Source: Oligosphaera ethanolica (GTDB lineage Bacteria > Verrucomicrobiota > Lentisphaeria > Oligosphaerales > Oligosphaeraceae). From it: DNA of 64,000 bases. The first letter of the stretch is position 1. The number at the start of each line of letters is the position of its first letter. This document shows positions 41,340-50,222 of the stretch, in pieces. A program made the translations under genes and the position numbers. The notes beneath the pieces are model-generated. The model searched no databases. It saw only the letters and a list, made by a program, of their open reading frames with translations, and had not been told where the DNA came from. The stretch spans positions 4,314,227 through 4,378,226 of the forward strand of contig NZ_JAUSVL010000001.1 of the NCBI RefSeq assembly GCF_030814695.1, in the 5' to 3' direction.

Positions 41340-42140
41340 ATGCAGATCAATGAAATCCGTACCGACAAAAACTGGGTTGATTTTGCCATCGCAAACGGCC
41401 AGAAGACCATGCAGTTGCTCTCCCAGGCAGAGGGCGCCGAGCAGCGTATGAAAAACGGCGTCAGCCATCTTCCCCGTTTTTCTGCGGAAGGGAATGAAAC
41501 CGCTCGCGTCATCTATGTCGGCGCCGAGCCGAGCCGCTTCAACGAGGGCGAGGTCGTTTTGTGCATGTATCTCTGGAATGAGGCGTTGAGCCAGGGCGAC
41601 TGGTGGCGCGGGAGCTTGTCCAGCGACTACATGACCGGCAACAACGCAGGCAAGACGTACATGCAGGGCACGATTGAGTCCCTGGGCAAGGTCGGCTATG
41701 ATGCCTATGCCGCCGGCGGCTTTGGTGGCCTGCCGCAGCTCATCGGGCAGGAAATCCCGATCTGGGTCAAGCGCACGGAAAAAAATGGCAAGGTTTACTT
41801 CAACATTGGCGCCATCGGCAGCAACTTCGAGGTTGCCCCGAGCTTGTCGCTGAACAACATCGGCCTTGGCGCTCCGGGGGCGGCAGCAGCTCCGGCGTTC
41901 GGCCAGCCAGCCGCGCCAGCTGCGTCGCAGTCCCAGCCGCAGTTTGCGCAGCCGGCACCCCAGCAGCCCCAGCAGCAGTACCGTCCGGCGCAGCAACCCC
42001 AGCAACAGCCTGGTTACGCGCAGCCAGCCGCGCCGCAGCCGGCTTTCGGTCAGCAGCCCGGCCAGCACCAAGCCGCGCAGTCTGCCTTCGGCCCGTCGCC
42101 TTACGGACAGTGGGGTGGTGGTAACGGGAGCGGGCTCTGA
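41340..42140 (+). CDS. SSB-like protein with Gln/Pro-rich tail, 266 aa
   Basis: Residues ~1-180 are beta-rich (ARVIYVGAEPSRFNEGEVVLC, GNNAGKTYMQGTIESLG, IPIWVKRTEKNGKVYFNIGAIG), consistent with an OB-fold ssDNA-binding core. The tail (about 180-266) is disordered, rich in Gln, Pro and Ala, as in SSB linkers, but it ends GGGNGSGL rather than the DDIPF-type acidic tip. It sits between the recombinase group and an ERCC4 nuclease. Confidence 0.55.
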   Translation: MQINEIRTDKNWVDFAIANGQKTMQLLSQAEGAEQRMKNGVSHLPRFSAEGNETARVIYVGAEPSRFNEGEVVLCMYLWNEALSQGDWWRGSLSSDYMTGNNAGKTYMQGTIESLGKVGYDAYAAGGFGGLPQLIGQEIPIWVKRTEKNGKVYFNIGAIGSNFEVAPSLSLNNIGLGAPGAAAAPAFGQPAAPAASQSQPQFAQPAPQQPQQQYRPAQQPQQQPGYAQPAAPQPAFGQQPGQHQAAQSAFGPSPYGQWGGGNGSGL

Positions 42141-42619
42141 TGCAGTCCATGTTGCGTGAGATGCTGATTATTCAGGATACCCGGGAGCAGCGCCCATGGG
42201 TGTTCCCGGAGTACGTCCGCACTAAGGTCGGCACACTCCGCACTGGCGACTATGCGCTCGCTGGCGACGATCGGTTCGCCATCGAGCGCAAATCCCTAGA
42301 CGACTTCGTCGGCACCATCTTCTCAGGCTGGGGGCGCTTCCTGCGCGAGATCGGCCGGATGGAGGGTGCCGGCTTCGTCGCCCGGGTGATCATCGTCGAG
42401 GCAGATTACGAGATGCTGATGATGCGTCAGGGGCCCTCGGGCGAGGTGATTCCGCCGTCGCATCACCACCCGATGATTACGCCGCAGGCTGTTGCCGGGA
42501 GGATCGCTGAGTTGACGCTGATGGGTGTGAGCTGCCTGTTTTGTCGCGACGCCGGGCACGCCGCATTGCAGGCCTATTATCTACTGTGCCGGCGGTGGGC
42601 ACAGATCGCTGTGGGTTGA
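42140..42619 (+). CDS. ERCC4-type nuclease, 159 aa
   Basis: The ERCC4/XPF nuclease signature is clear: IIQDTREQRPW (about residues 9-19), LRTGDYALAGDDRFAIERKSLDDF (GDY and ERK, residues ~31-54). The metal-binding V/ERKx3D motif is intact. A structure-specific endonuclease in phage recombination or repair. TGATG overlap with the SSB-like gene indicates coupling. Confidence 0.85.
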   Translation: MQSMLREMLIIQDTREQRPWVFPEYVRTKVGTLRTGDYALAGDDRFAIERKSLDDFVGTIFSGWGRFLREIGRMEGAGFVARVIIVEADYEMLMMRQGPSGEVIPPSHHHPMITPQAVAGRIAELTLMGVSCLFCRDAGHAALQAYYLLCRRWAQIAVG

Positions 42620-42640
42620 ATGGCGATAGGAGGTGTTGGA

Positions 42641-42859
42641 GTGAAAAGGAAGAAGATTTTCCTGCGATACCGGAGGGCTACGGAAGGCGAGGGGCGATGT
42701 ACGGATTGTCGGCACTCGCTAGAGTGCGGTACTATCTGGTGGCCGCAGCTCCGCTGTCAGACGGGATCGGTTGTGATGCCTGTTGTTGACCGTAGCGGTA
42801 CGTGCGACGGTTGGGAGAAAAAAACGGATACTACGGAGCACTATTACTTATGCCGTTGA
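42641..42859 (+). CDS. Small Cys-rich protein, 72 aa (GTG start)
   Basis: GTG at 42641 preceded by AGGAGG at ideal spacing; an upstream in-frame ATG lies before the RBS. Contains CTDCRHSLEC and a later CDGWE, a CxxCxH...CxxWE layout shared with several neighbours. Probably binds zinc or an Fe-S cluster. Function unknown. Confidence 0.55.
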   Translation: MKRKKIFLRYRRATEGEGRCTDCRHSLECGTIWWPQLRCQTGSVVMPVVDRSGTCDGWEKKTDTTEHYYLCR

Positions 42860-42929
42860 TGTACTTAGCAAACACGCAAGTACATGCAGCGTGTGGGCGG
42901 CAATAAGCGAGGTAAAAGAGGAGACACAC

Positions 42930-43385
42930 ATGACCGTGAGCGAGTTGTTAACACACCATTTCGCCGTAATGAGCGACCGGCAGATCGCCAGAAAACTCCT
43001 GTCGCTGGCCGCCTTTGTCGGCAAAAACGAAACGGGCCTTGCAAAAGAAAAGAGCATTGCGCTCCTGGTCGTCGCGGCTGCTCGGGTAGAGTCGAAAAAA
43101 GAGCGTCTGCGGAAGGACATTGACGATGTGAAACAGCTTGCCAGGAAAATAGCGGCAAATGCAGCTGAAGTCGCGCGCGAAAACCAGCGGCTGCGGCTGC
43201 TTAACACGGAAATGATGAATGTGCTTTGCGACAGGTGCGCAGAAGAGTCAGGCGGCGGATCGGATCGGTGCCCGGAATATCGCGCTGATGGTGAATTAGG
43301 TAGATGTGTTTATTCCACCCAAGGCTATTGCACTACCAGGGACTTGATAAATAAAGCAATGGCAGAAGGAGTGATAACAAAATGA
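42930..43385 (+). CDS. Coiled-coil protein with Cys-rich tail, 151 aa
   Basis: Start set at 42930 (MTVSELLTHHFAVMSD) after GAGGAG. Residues ~50-105 form a coiled coil; the C-terminus has CDRC...RCPEY...RCVYSTQGYC. Not recognised. Overlaps the next gene by ATGA. Confidence 0.6.
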   Translation: MTVSELLTHHFAVMSDRQIARKLLSLAAFVGKNETGLAKEKSIALLVVAAARVESKKERLRKDIDDVKQLARKIAANAAEVARENQRLRLLNTEMMNVLCDRCAEESGGGSDRCPEYRADGELGRCVYSTQGYCTTRDLINKAMAEGVITK

Positions 43386-43633
43386 CACTGAAAGAAGCAT
43401 ACAGAATCTTGCGGCGCTACGAAGACTTCCGCATAGGTTTTGACCATCGTTGCGTTTGCGACGCGTTCCCATCCGGGGAGCACCGCGAAGCCGTGCAGCT
43501 GATCCTCGCGTCGCGGGGGCTGGGCAAGCCCATTATCAACTGTGCGCAATGCGTGCATCAGGGCGTTGGCATGGTGGCGTGCTGGAAGAAAGTGAAGGGC
43601 GAGTGCTCGAAGTTCGAGGAGGTGCATGGATGA
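43382..43633 (+). CDS. Small Cys-rich protein, 83 aa
   Basis: Helical N-terminus, then CAQCVHQGVGMVACWKK followed by GECSKFEE. Same CxxCxH...C...CxxFE signature as the genes at 42641 and 45268. Coupled by ATGA overlaps on both sides. Probably a metal-binding mini-protein. Confidence 0.6.
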   Translation: MTLKEAYRILRRYEDFRIGFDHRCVCDAFPSGEHREAVQLILASRGLGKPIINCAQCVHQGVGMVACWKKVKGECSKFEEVHG

Positions 43634-43845
43634 TCAAACGCCCTCACAACTACTCCGGCGAGTGCGTGAGCTGCACCAACAAGGGCAAGTGCCTGTGGGC
43701 GCTGGAGTGTCCGCTGATCGACAGCGACAGTCGCCTGAAATCGCACCGCAAGAAGGGACTCGCTGTGCGGTACCTGTATGGATGCGTCCATTACCGCACG
43801 TTCGCATCGGGTAGCATTATAGCGTCGCCAGAGGCAAAGGAGTAA
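43630..43845 (+). CDS. Small Cys-rich protein, 71 aa
   Basis: Start at 43630 (MIKRPHNYSGECVSCTNKG) overlaps the previous stop (ATGA). CVSCTNKGKC and LECPL and GCVHY give five Cys in a similar layout to its neighbours. Function unknown. Confidence 0.6.
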   Translation: MIKRPHNYSGECVSCTNKGKCLWALECPLIDSDSRLKSHRKKGLAVRYLYGCVHYRTFASGSIIASPEAKE

Positions 43846-43847
43846 CC

Positions 43848-44291
43848 ATGACCAAACCAATTTTGACGATCGTCCGGGGCCTTCCCGGCTCCGGCAAAAC
43901 GACCTATGCTCGCAAGCTCGCCGCCGAGACCGGCGCGATGCTGATTGAGCCGGACGCGTTGCTAGTGCGCGGCGGGGTGTACTGGTACACGCCGGAACGA
44001 TACGCAGAAGCAAAAAAATGGAGTTTCGAGCTAGTTATAGACACCACAAACTGTGGCGGGGCGGATGTTGTTTATGCTGATGTGCTACCAAAAAAAGAAG
44101 ACGTGCAAGGCATTATATCACAATACAAATATGGGAGTTACAACGTACAAGTCACCGTCATTGACATGCCGCTGCTGACCGTCGATGAGTCCATGGCACG
44201 CAATAAGCACGCCGTCCGCCGCGAGGACATCGAGCGCATGGCGCGGGAGTGGCAGCCGTGGGAGGGGGGGACTACAAATGCCAGTTATTGA
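43848..44291 (+). CDS. P-loop kinase (AAA_33/polynucleotide-kinase-like), 147 aa
   Basis: Walker A RGLPGSGKTTYARKLA (residues ~10-25), followed by an acidic strand (MLIEPDALLV), LVIDTTNC, and the lid/base region with MPLLTVDESMARNKHAVRREDIERM. The ...R..H.V......M pattern is typical of small phage kinases related to T4 Pnk and zeta-type kinases. Probably phosphorylates a nucleic acid end or a nucleotide-like substrate. Confidence 0.75.
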   Translation: MTKPILTIVRGLPGSGKTTYARKLAAETGAMLIEPDALLVRGGVYWYTPERYAEAKKWSFELVIDTTNCGGADVVYADVLPKKEDVQGIISQYKYGSYNVQVTVIDMPLLTVDESMARNKHAVRREDIERMAREWQPWEGGTTNASY

Positions 44292-44535
44292 CCGTCCATC
44301 ACACGAAGATAATCAAGTACCGCCTACCATGGCCGAGCTACTGCGTGAGCGCGAGGTCAACGCCGGTCTTGCCAGGTGGATTGACAAAGAGATTTTCAAT
44401 GTTGCCAACAATCTCAAGTATGGGCCCGGCGAAATAAAGGAATTGGTTGTTGAGCTGCACACGCTGGCTACCGTGAAACAAGCAATGCGTTGCCTATGGG
44501 ACGGTACAAAAACGAAAGAAGAGGTGGGGAAATGA
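44278..44535 (+). CDS. Hypothetical protein, 85 aa
   Basis: Start set at 44278 (MPVIDRPSHEDN) after GGAGGGGGG. Helical (ELLREREVNAGLARWIDKEI). Overlaps the kinase gene by 14 nt and the next gene by ATGA. Not recognised. Confidence 0.55.
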   Translation: MPVIDRPSHEDNQVPPTMAELLREREVNAGLARWIDKEIFNVANNLKYGPGEIKELVVELHTLATVKQAMRCLWDGTKTKEEVGK

Positions 44536-44909
44536 CAAAGCTAAAACACACATCGGGCGAGTTGGCGTTGAAGATTGGTGACGACAACCGGCGGGCTACC
44601 ATCATCACCGAAGATGGCCGCGAGGTGATGAATATCGAAGTGTCTCATAAAATAATGTCGACAGAGACGTTCGCTAACGCGCTCGCTATGACGGCGGCTG
44701 GCAAGATGCTGGAGACGCTGGTTGAGATGTGCCCCGCTGTAAATGGACACGATTACGCCCTTAGCTGCTACTATTTCGGCCCGAAGCTGAGCAACGGCAT
44801 GTGCGGTTCGGCGCAAAAAGGAACGTGCAAAATCTGGAACGCCATTTGTGCCGCCACTGGGCATTGCAAATCACTGCCGTTCGATGAGCCGCTGGAGGTG
44901 AAGCCATGA
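44532..44909 (+). CDS. Cys-rich hypothetical protein, 125 aa
   Basis: Start at 44532 (MTKLKHTSGELALKI), overlapping the previous stop. The N-terminal part has short strands (RRATIITEDGREVMNIE), and a helix with FANALAMTAAGKMLETL, a pattern seen in many small phage proteins. The C-terminus has six Cys (MCPAVN, SCYYF, MCGSA, TCKIW, ICAATGHC). Confidence 0.6.
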   Translation: MTKLKHTSGELALKIGDDNRRATIITEDGREVMNIEVSHKIMSTETFANALAMTAAGKMLETLVEMCPAVNGHDYALSCYYFGPKLSNGMCGSAQKGTCKIWNAICAATGHCKSLPFDEPLEVKP

Positions 44910-45271
44910 GTGATAAAAAGTGTGTCAAGTGGACCGGCCATAATTTGCGAGAGGTCATTGACGCCATTGGTTTGCATCCGTCTGCAAGCAAGTTGACATG
45001 GGAAGAGTACGAGGCTGTCGTTAAGAATGAAGGCCTTAAGGTGTGCTTCGATGGCACGTGGATCAAGATAGAAATCGGCTATGGCTTGCGCAAAGATGGG
45101 GATAATATCCAGGCAATCCGCAAGGGTGGCAGACACTGTGGTTTCTACACCATCGAATGGCTTAGTAATGGAAAATGGAGCAAGATTTTGCACTCTCAAC
45201 GCAAACGCCACCGGGATGAAGTATTTGAGGCGCTCTGCGATGGCCATAAGCCGCTGGAGGTGGGGAAATGA
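44906..45271 (+). CDS. Hypothetical protein, 121 aa
   Basis: Not recognised. Mixed alpha/beta with several Trp and basic residues (KWSKILHSQRKRHRDEVF). ATGA overlaps on both sides place it in the same translational chain as the Cys-rich genes. Confidence 0.6.
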   Translation: MSDKKCVKWTGHNLREVIDAIGLHPSASKLTWEEYEAVVKNEGLKVCFDGTWIKIEIGYGLRKDGDNIQAIRKGGRHCGFYTIEWLSNGKWSKILHSQRKRHRDEVFEALCDGHKPLEVGK

Positions 45272-45576
45272 TCTCTAACAGCAAAGCCAGTATCTGCTGC
45301 GAATGTGTACACGCCAAACGGCGATTTTTCATGTGGTTCTGCACATGCCCGGAACTTATTGAAGATTACCGGGATGTCATTACGGGTAAAGTTTGCAAGC
45401 ACATGACCACTTGCCACTCTATCCGCGTCTGGAGGGTCTGCCCGCAGTTTGAAAAGCGCCATTTTGCTCAGCCGATACCAGAAGAACGCCGCAACCCGAT
45501 ACCGCCTTTGCCGCCGCGTTCTTTCGTTCCGCCGAAGGAAACGCCGATGCATCCAGCGCCACCCAGTAAGCGATAA
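45268..45576 (+). CDS. Small Cys-rich protein with Pro-rich tail, 102 aa
   Basis: CCECVHAKRRFF, FCTCPEL, VCKH, TCHS and VCPQFEK give eight Cys, including the CxxCxH and CxxFE elements shared with neighbouring genes. The tail from about residue 75 is Pro-rich. Likely binds two metal ions. Function unknown. Confidence 0.6.
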   Translation: MISNSKASICCECVHAKRRFFMWFCTCPELIEDYRDVITGKVCKHMTTCHSIRVWRVCPQFEKRHFAQPIPEERRNPIPPLPPRSFVPPKETPMHPAPPSKR

Positions 45577-45595
45577 TCATGGAAAGAAAAAACGA

Positions 45596-46504
45596 ATGGA
45601 AACCATCGAAATCAAGGTGAACGCGGTCCGCTACCCAAAGGAGGACGTCGACCGCAAAAACCGCGCCGAGGGCCAGACCAAGGCATGGTATATCCTCGAG
45701 GCTGAATTTGCCGGCGGTCGCGGTTCTCTCACCGCCAAGGGCGACATGATTTTTCGCCCGGCTGTCGGCGAGTACCTGAAGCTGAACGGCGCATGGGCGG
45801 TCTACAACGGCCAGCGTGAGTTCAAATTTTCCTCGGCCGAGGTCAATATGCCCGTTGCCGAGCGTGATATGCTCCGCTACGCATGTGAGCTCACTCCGGG
45901 GTTCGGTCCGGCCACTGAGGAAGCTGTCTGGGAGCTCAAGGGCGATGACTGGCGTGATATCAAGGCAGGGGACATCAAAGGTTTGACGGAGCAGAAGGTC
46001 AGCGCCTTGCGCGAAACCATCGAGACGCTGCGGCTCAAGGAAGCACAGCACCGGAGTATCGCGTGGCTGATGAGCAAGGGTGCCACGCCGGGCATGGCCG
46101 TCTCGGCCTGGGGCGCGTGGGGTGCTGACATGGTCGGCATCGTCACTGCCAACTGCTACCGCCTGGCTGAGTTGCCCAATTTCGGCTTTACGTCAGTGGA
46201 TCGTGAGGTTCGCCAGGCCTTTGGGATCGGCGATAACGACTCGCGCCGCATTGAGGCCGCTATCCACTATTGCATGGGTCTTTTGACCGAGCGTGGCAAC
46301 ACGGCCGTGTCGTGGTTCGAGCTCGATGCCGAGCTCGCGCAGCGTTTGCCTGGGGTGGGCAAGTCGCTAATAATCGACATCATTCACGCCATGTTCGCGG
46401 ATCAGCGGCTCTATGGGATGCCGGCACGTCAGGCGCTGATCAGCGGCGTCCACTTCCGCGCCGAGAAGGACATTTACGATTTTTGCAAAGGGGCTTCCGC
46501 ATGA
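45596..46504 (+). CDS. RecD2-like N-terminal protein (OB + HhH), 302 aa
   Basis: Start set at 45596 (METIEIKVNAVRYPKE). The first ~95 residues match the N-terminal OB-like region of RecD2 helicases (ARAEGQ..WYILEAEF, GDMIFRPAVGEYLKLNG). Helix-hairpin-helix-type segments follow (LRYACELTPGFGPATEEAVWEL, then SIAWLMSKGATPGMA...AYRLAELPNFGF-like, and VDREVRQAFGI). It ends with a winged-helix-like part (WFELDAELAQRLPGVGKSLI). The motor domain is encoded by the next gene, which overlaps by ATGA. Confidence 0.7.
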   Translation: METIEIKVNAVRYPKEDVDRKNRAEGQTKAWYILEAEFAGGRGSLTAKGDMIFRPAVGEYLKLNGAWAVYNGQREFKFSSAEVNMPVAERDMLRYACELTPGFGPATEEAVWELKGDDWRDIKAGDIKGLTEQKVSALRETIETLRLKEAQHRSIAWLMSKGATPGMAVSAWGAWGADMVGIVTANCYRLAELPNFGFTSVDREVRQAFGIGDNDSRRIEAAIHYCMGLLTERGNTAVSWFELDAELAQRLPGVGKSLIIDIIHAMFADQRLYGMPARQALISGVHFRAEKDIYDFCKGASA

Positions 46505-47688
46505 CCATTCAACTCGACGACAATCAGCTGGCGGCTGTTGCACACGCCTGTTCTCGCCGCCGACTGGCAGTGATAACCGGCGGCGCCGGTACGGGGAAAA
46601 CGACCATCATCAAAAATATCACCGAGGCACTCGAGGCGGACCGCGAAACGGTGCACCTGGCCGCCTTCGCGGGCAAGGCCGCAGCCCGGATGCGCGAGGC
46701 GACCGGTCACGAGGCGTCAACCATCCACCGGCTGCTTGGATGGAATGGCGACAGATTCACCGCCGGCAGCCTGGACCGCGATAACGTCATCATCGACGAG
46801 GCGAGCATGGTCAATTCCGCGCTGATGGCTGAGCTGATCCGCCGCAGCCCGCGTCGGCTGATCCTGGTCGGCGACGAGGCGCAGCTTCCGCCGGTCGGCC
46901 CCGGGCAGCCATTCCACGACGTCATCGCGCTCATGCCTGAGTTGGTCCATAATCTGACCACCTGCTACAGGGCGACCGAGGCTGTCTATCGTGCGGCGTT
47001 GCTCGTTCGCCAGGGCCAGACGCCCTGTCAGAAGGACCACACGGCGCAGGAGCGATGGGAAATGCGCAACACCGGCGGACCGCGCGAAACTCACGCCTAT
47101 ATCCTACAGATGGCCAAGGCGGGGGAATTCGATTTTCAGCAGGACATCATCTTGTCGCCTCGGAATGACGACGAAACGAGCGGCGCAGCGGCAATTGCGC
47201 CATTGAATGCGGACATTGTCGAGATCGTCAATCCACACACCGACGGGGAACGCTTCCGGCCGGGTGACCGCGTGATCAACACGAAAAACAACCCGGACCT
47301 CGATATCTGGAACGGTACCACGGCGACTGTTCACTCTGTGGACGGTTCCGGCCGGATGCATATCAGAACGGACTTTCCATGTCGGCCGAATGGGGAAATT
47401 GAAGAGACACACGATGTCGAGGTGCCACGGGACTGGGTAAAAAATTTCAAGCTGGCGTATGCATTGACAGTGCATAAATCGCAAGGGTCCCAGTATCGGA
47501 AGGTTGTTTTTGTTGTCCTCTCGCGGGACGCCTTCGCGTTACTCGACCGCGCTATGACCTACACCGCTATAACTCGCGCCAGGCAGGAATGCCTCATTCT
47601 GGGCGAGCTGTCTGCATTTTCAAACGCCATCCGCCGCGTGACCAACCGGAATACGGTCATGAAGCTCTTGGCAGAAATCATGGGATAG
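46501..47688 (+). CDS. RecD-like SF1 helicase, 395 aa
   Basis: SF1B helicase motor: motif I GGAGTGKTTIIK (residues ~27-38), motif Ia LAAFAGKAAARM, STIHRLLG, motif II NVIIDEASMVN, motif III LILVGDEAQLPPVGPGQPF, and C-terminal LAYALTVHKSQGSQYRKVVFV and YTAITRARQECLILG (motifs V/VI). It lacks the usual N-terminal region of RecD2, which is the preceding gene; their 4-nt overlap suggests the two products act together. Unwinds DNA 5'-3' by family. Confidence 0.85.
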   Translation: MTIQLDDNQLAAVAHACSRRRLAVITGGAGTGKTTIIKNITEALEADRETVHLAAFAGKAAARMREATGHEASTIHRLLGWNGDRFTAGSLDRDNVIIDEASMVNSALMAELIRRSPRRLILVGDEAQLPPVGPGQPFHDVIALMPELVHNLTTCYRATEAVYRAALLVRQGQTPCQKDHTAQERWEMRNTGGPRETHAYILQMAKAGEFDFQQDIILSPRNDDETSGAAAIAPLNADIVEIVNPHTDGERFRPGDRVINTKNNPDLDIWNGTTATVHSVDGSGRMHIRTDFPCRPNGEIEETHDVEVPRDWVKNFKLAYALTVHKSQGSQYRKVVFVVLSRDAFALLDRAMTYTAITRARQECLILGELSAFSNAIRRVTNRNTVMKLLAEIMG

Positions 47689-47696
47689 GCAAACCG

Positions 47697-50222
47697 ATGA
47701 TGAAATACGATCTGGACGAGCTACGCCAACGGGTGTCAGCGCGCGAGGTAGCCGAGCGCGAGCTGGGGGTGACGATATCTGGGACTCGTTGCGTCGCCGT
47801 GTGGCGCGGGGGAAAAAACCCAAATGTCGAATTCTACGAGGACGGCTGTTTCCGCGACCACAAGACCGAGGATCACGGCGGGCCCGCGACGTTGCTGTCC
47901 ATCGCCCGGGGGATATCGCTCGAGGATGCCGCTAACGAGCTGGGCGACCGCTATTGTCCCGATCTGGATCGCACGCAGAAGGCCAATGCGCGCTCACTGA
48001 CGCCGAAAAAACGCGCGACGCGTGCAATGACGACTGCTGCTGTTGCCGCGCCGGCAAACGCGGAGAAACAAGCCAATCCGGCGGCGTTTCTGCCGGTTGG
48101 CCTGGCGGTCTTGCCGTCAGCGCCAGCAAATCGCTATGATGAGTTGATCTCGCAGGGCTTCCTGCGCGTTGCCGATTATCACTACCGTGACGCCGATGGT
48201 AACATCATTTATACCGTCGTTCGCTTGGAAAAGGTCGCCAACGGTAGCTGCACGAAGGAATTCCTGCAGAAGACCGAGGCAGGCTGGGGAATCAAGGGCA
48301 TCAAGCCCATCATGTACAATTTGCCTAATGTGCTGGCGGCCGGCAGGGTGTACGTGGTCGAGGGGGAAAAAGACGCCGACACGCTGAACAGTCGTGGTTT
48401 TGTGGCCACCACCTGCAGCGGTGGTGCGGGCAAGTGGCGCGAGGAATTTTCCGAGCTGCTGGCCGGCAAAGATGTTGTCATCCTGGGCGACAACGACGAG
48501 AAGGGTTATATCCACATCGAGCGTGTTGCCCAGTCGTTGTGTAAGCGTGCTCGGGCGCTCAAGGTCATCCTTCCGAGCAGGGCAGCCAAGGGGGACGTCA
48601 CCGACTACTTCCTGAAAAACCACACCAACGCCGATTTCCTGACGATGGTCAACTCTGCGCCGCTCTACCGTCCGTTGCGGCCTGGGATGGTTACGCCGGC
48701 GATGCTCCATGACGCCAAGGAACTCAACAAGACGCCATTCAAAAACTTTCGGGTGGTCAAGGTCGGCGACCAGATCAATCATGAGCCCGTCGGCATCCAG
48801 GAGATGCTTGTGGACTCGTCGCGCCGCCTGCTGGGTTATCCGTATCGCCTTGGCTCAACGACCCTTTTTGATCACGACAAGGACAGTCGGGAAATTTACG
48901 AGATCACCTCGCCGGACAAATTCTTCGAGTGGCTCCAGCGCAAAACGAAGCAAAACTATCAATGGAAAAACGGGACCGGCCTGGTCGTTAAGCGCGAGTT
49001 CTACGAGTCTGTCTTCGCCACAGCGCGGCGTTTTGAGGCCATCAGCGACGTGCCTGGCTATCCTGAGAATCCTGACGTCTACTACACTTTCAGCGATTTG
49101 CCTGAGCCGTCGCCGAATCACGAGGTGTTCGAGAAGTTCCTCGACTTCTTTTGCCCAGCCTTTCCCTGGCAGCGGCCGATGCTGCGGTGCTTCTTCGCGG
49201 CGCCGATCTGGTACCGACGGAACTGCTCGCGTCCCAGTTGGGTGATTGACTCCGTGGCTGGCACCAAGGTCGGTAAAACAACCCTGGTGGAAACCCTGGC
49301 CGATCTCTACAGGTGCTCTCCCATCCGCATGAGCCGGCGGGATATCGATAACCATCCCGAGGAAATCATCAAGCGCCTGATTTCGTCCAGCGGCCGCAAG
49401 TCAAAAATTGCCCTGATTGACAACGTCCAGGGTGAGTTTCACAATGAGGTCCTGGCGGACTGGATTACTGCCCGGATGCTCAGCGGTCGTGCCCCATATT
49501 CCGCTGGCGAGGAGCAGCGCCCCAATGACATCACGTGGGTTATCACCTCAAATGGCGCACGCCTGGACACCGACCTGTCCGGCCGGAGCTTCTTCGTGTC
49601 CCTGCAGCGGCCGGAGCACAACCTGGGCCGGTGGAACGACATGGTGAATTCTTACATCACGGACAACCGCATGCAAATCTTCGCCGATATCCTGGACATC
49701 CTGGAAAAACATCAGCCATTTGAAATCCCGCCTGCTACCCGCCACGCTGAGTTCGAGCGTGAGGTGCTGCAGGCTATGTGCTTCGACGAAACCACATATA
49801 CGACCATCGTTGAGCACATGCGCGACTCGCGCGAAACGGCAAACGTGGAGCTGGACGAGTGCTACCAGATTATCGACTCCGTCCGGGCGGCCCTTGCGGA
49901 AATACCCGGCATCAATCCTGCGGAGGATTGCGTGTGGATTTATTCCGACCTGTTCAAGAATTGGACCAAGGACATCCTCGAACGCCGGGTGACCTGCCAG
50001 GACTGCAGGAACTTCGCCCGGGAGGGCATGACCCCCCACTTCGACAAGATTCTGGATCGGTTCCCCAGGTCCACCATGAACAGCCTGCGGCGCTCGGGCA
50101 TTATGTGGGTAGGGGAGCAGGCGGATCGCCAAAAGGCAAAAATCGTAGGCTTCCTCAATCGCGGGAAACCAGTCATAAAGGGAGAGGCAAGGTATGAAGA
50201 AGGCAAAGCACCCACAGCTTGA
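47697..50222 (+). CDS. Primase-helicase, 841 aa
   Basis: Start at 47697 or 47700 (two adjacent ATGs). The N-terminus resembles a CHC2-like primase domain without the zinc Cys (CVAVWRGGKNPNVEFYEDG, HGGPATLLSIARGISLEDA). TOPRIM near residues 218-265 has YVVEGEKDADTL and DVVILGDNDEKG. A C-terminal helicase ATPase starts near 515 with SVAGTKVGKTTLVETLA and IALIDNVQGEF. Such fusions replicate phage DNA. It overlaps the nuclease gene by 29 nt. Confidence 0.85.
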   Translation: MMKYDLDELRQRVSAREVAERELGVTISGTRCVAVWRGGKNPNVEFYEDGCFRDHKTEDHGGPATLLSIARGISLEDAANELGDRYCPDLDRTQKANARSLTPKKRATRAMTTAAVAAPANAEKQANPAAFLPVGLAVLPSAPANRYDELISQGFLRVADYHYRDADGNIIYTVVRLEKVANGSCTKEFLQKTEAGWGIKGIKPIMYNLPNVLAAGRVYVVEGEKDADTLNSRGFVATTCSGGAGKWREEFSELLAGKDVVILGDNDEKGYIHIERVAQSLCKRARALKVILPSRAAKGDVTDYFLKNHTNADFLTMVNSAPLYRPLRPGMVTPAMLHDAKELNKTPFKNFRVVKVGDQINHEPVGIQEMLVDSSRRLLGYPYRLGSTTLFDHDKDSREIYEITSPDKFFEWLQRKTKQNYQWKNGTGLVVKREFYESVFATARRFEAISDVPGYPENPDVYYTFSDLPEPSPNHEVFEKFLDFFCPAFPWQRPMLRCFFAAPIWYRRNCSRPSWVIDSVAGTKVGKTTLVETLADLYRCSPIRMSRRDIDNHPEEIIKRLISSSGRKSKIALIDNVQGEFHNEVLADWITARMLSGRAPYSAGEEQRPNDITWVITSNGARLDTDLSGRSFFVSLQRPEHNLGRWNDMVNSYITDNRMQIFADILDILEKHQPFEIPPATRHAEFEREVLQAMCFDETTYTTIVEHMRDSRETANVELDECYQIIDSVRAALAEIPGINPAEDCVWIYSDLFKNWTKDILERRVTCQDCRNFAREGMTPHFDKILDRFPRSTMNSLRRSGIMWVGEQADRQKAKIVGFLNRGKPVIKGEARYEEGKAPTA

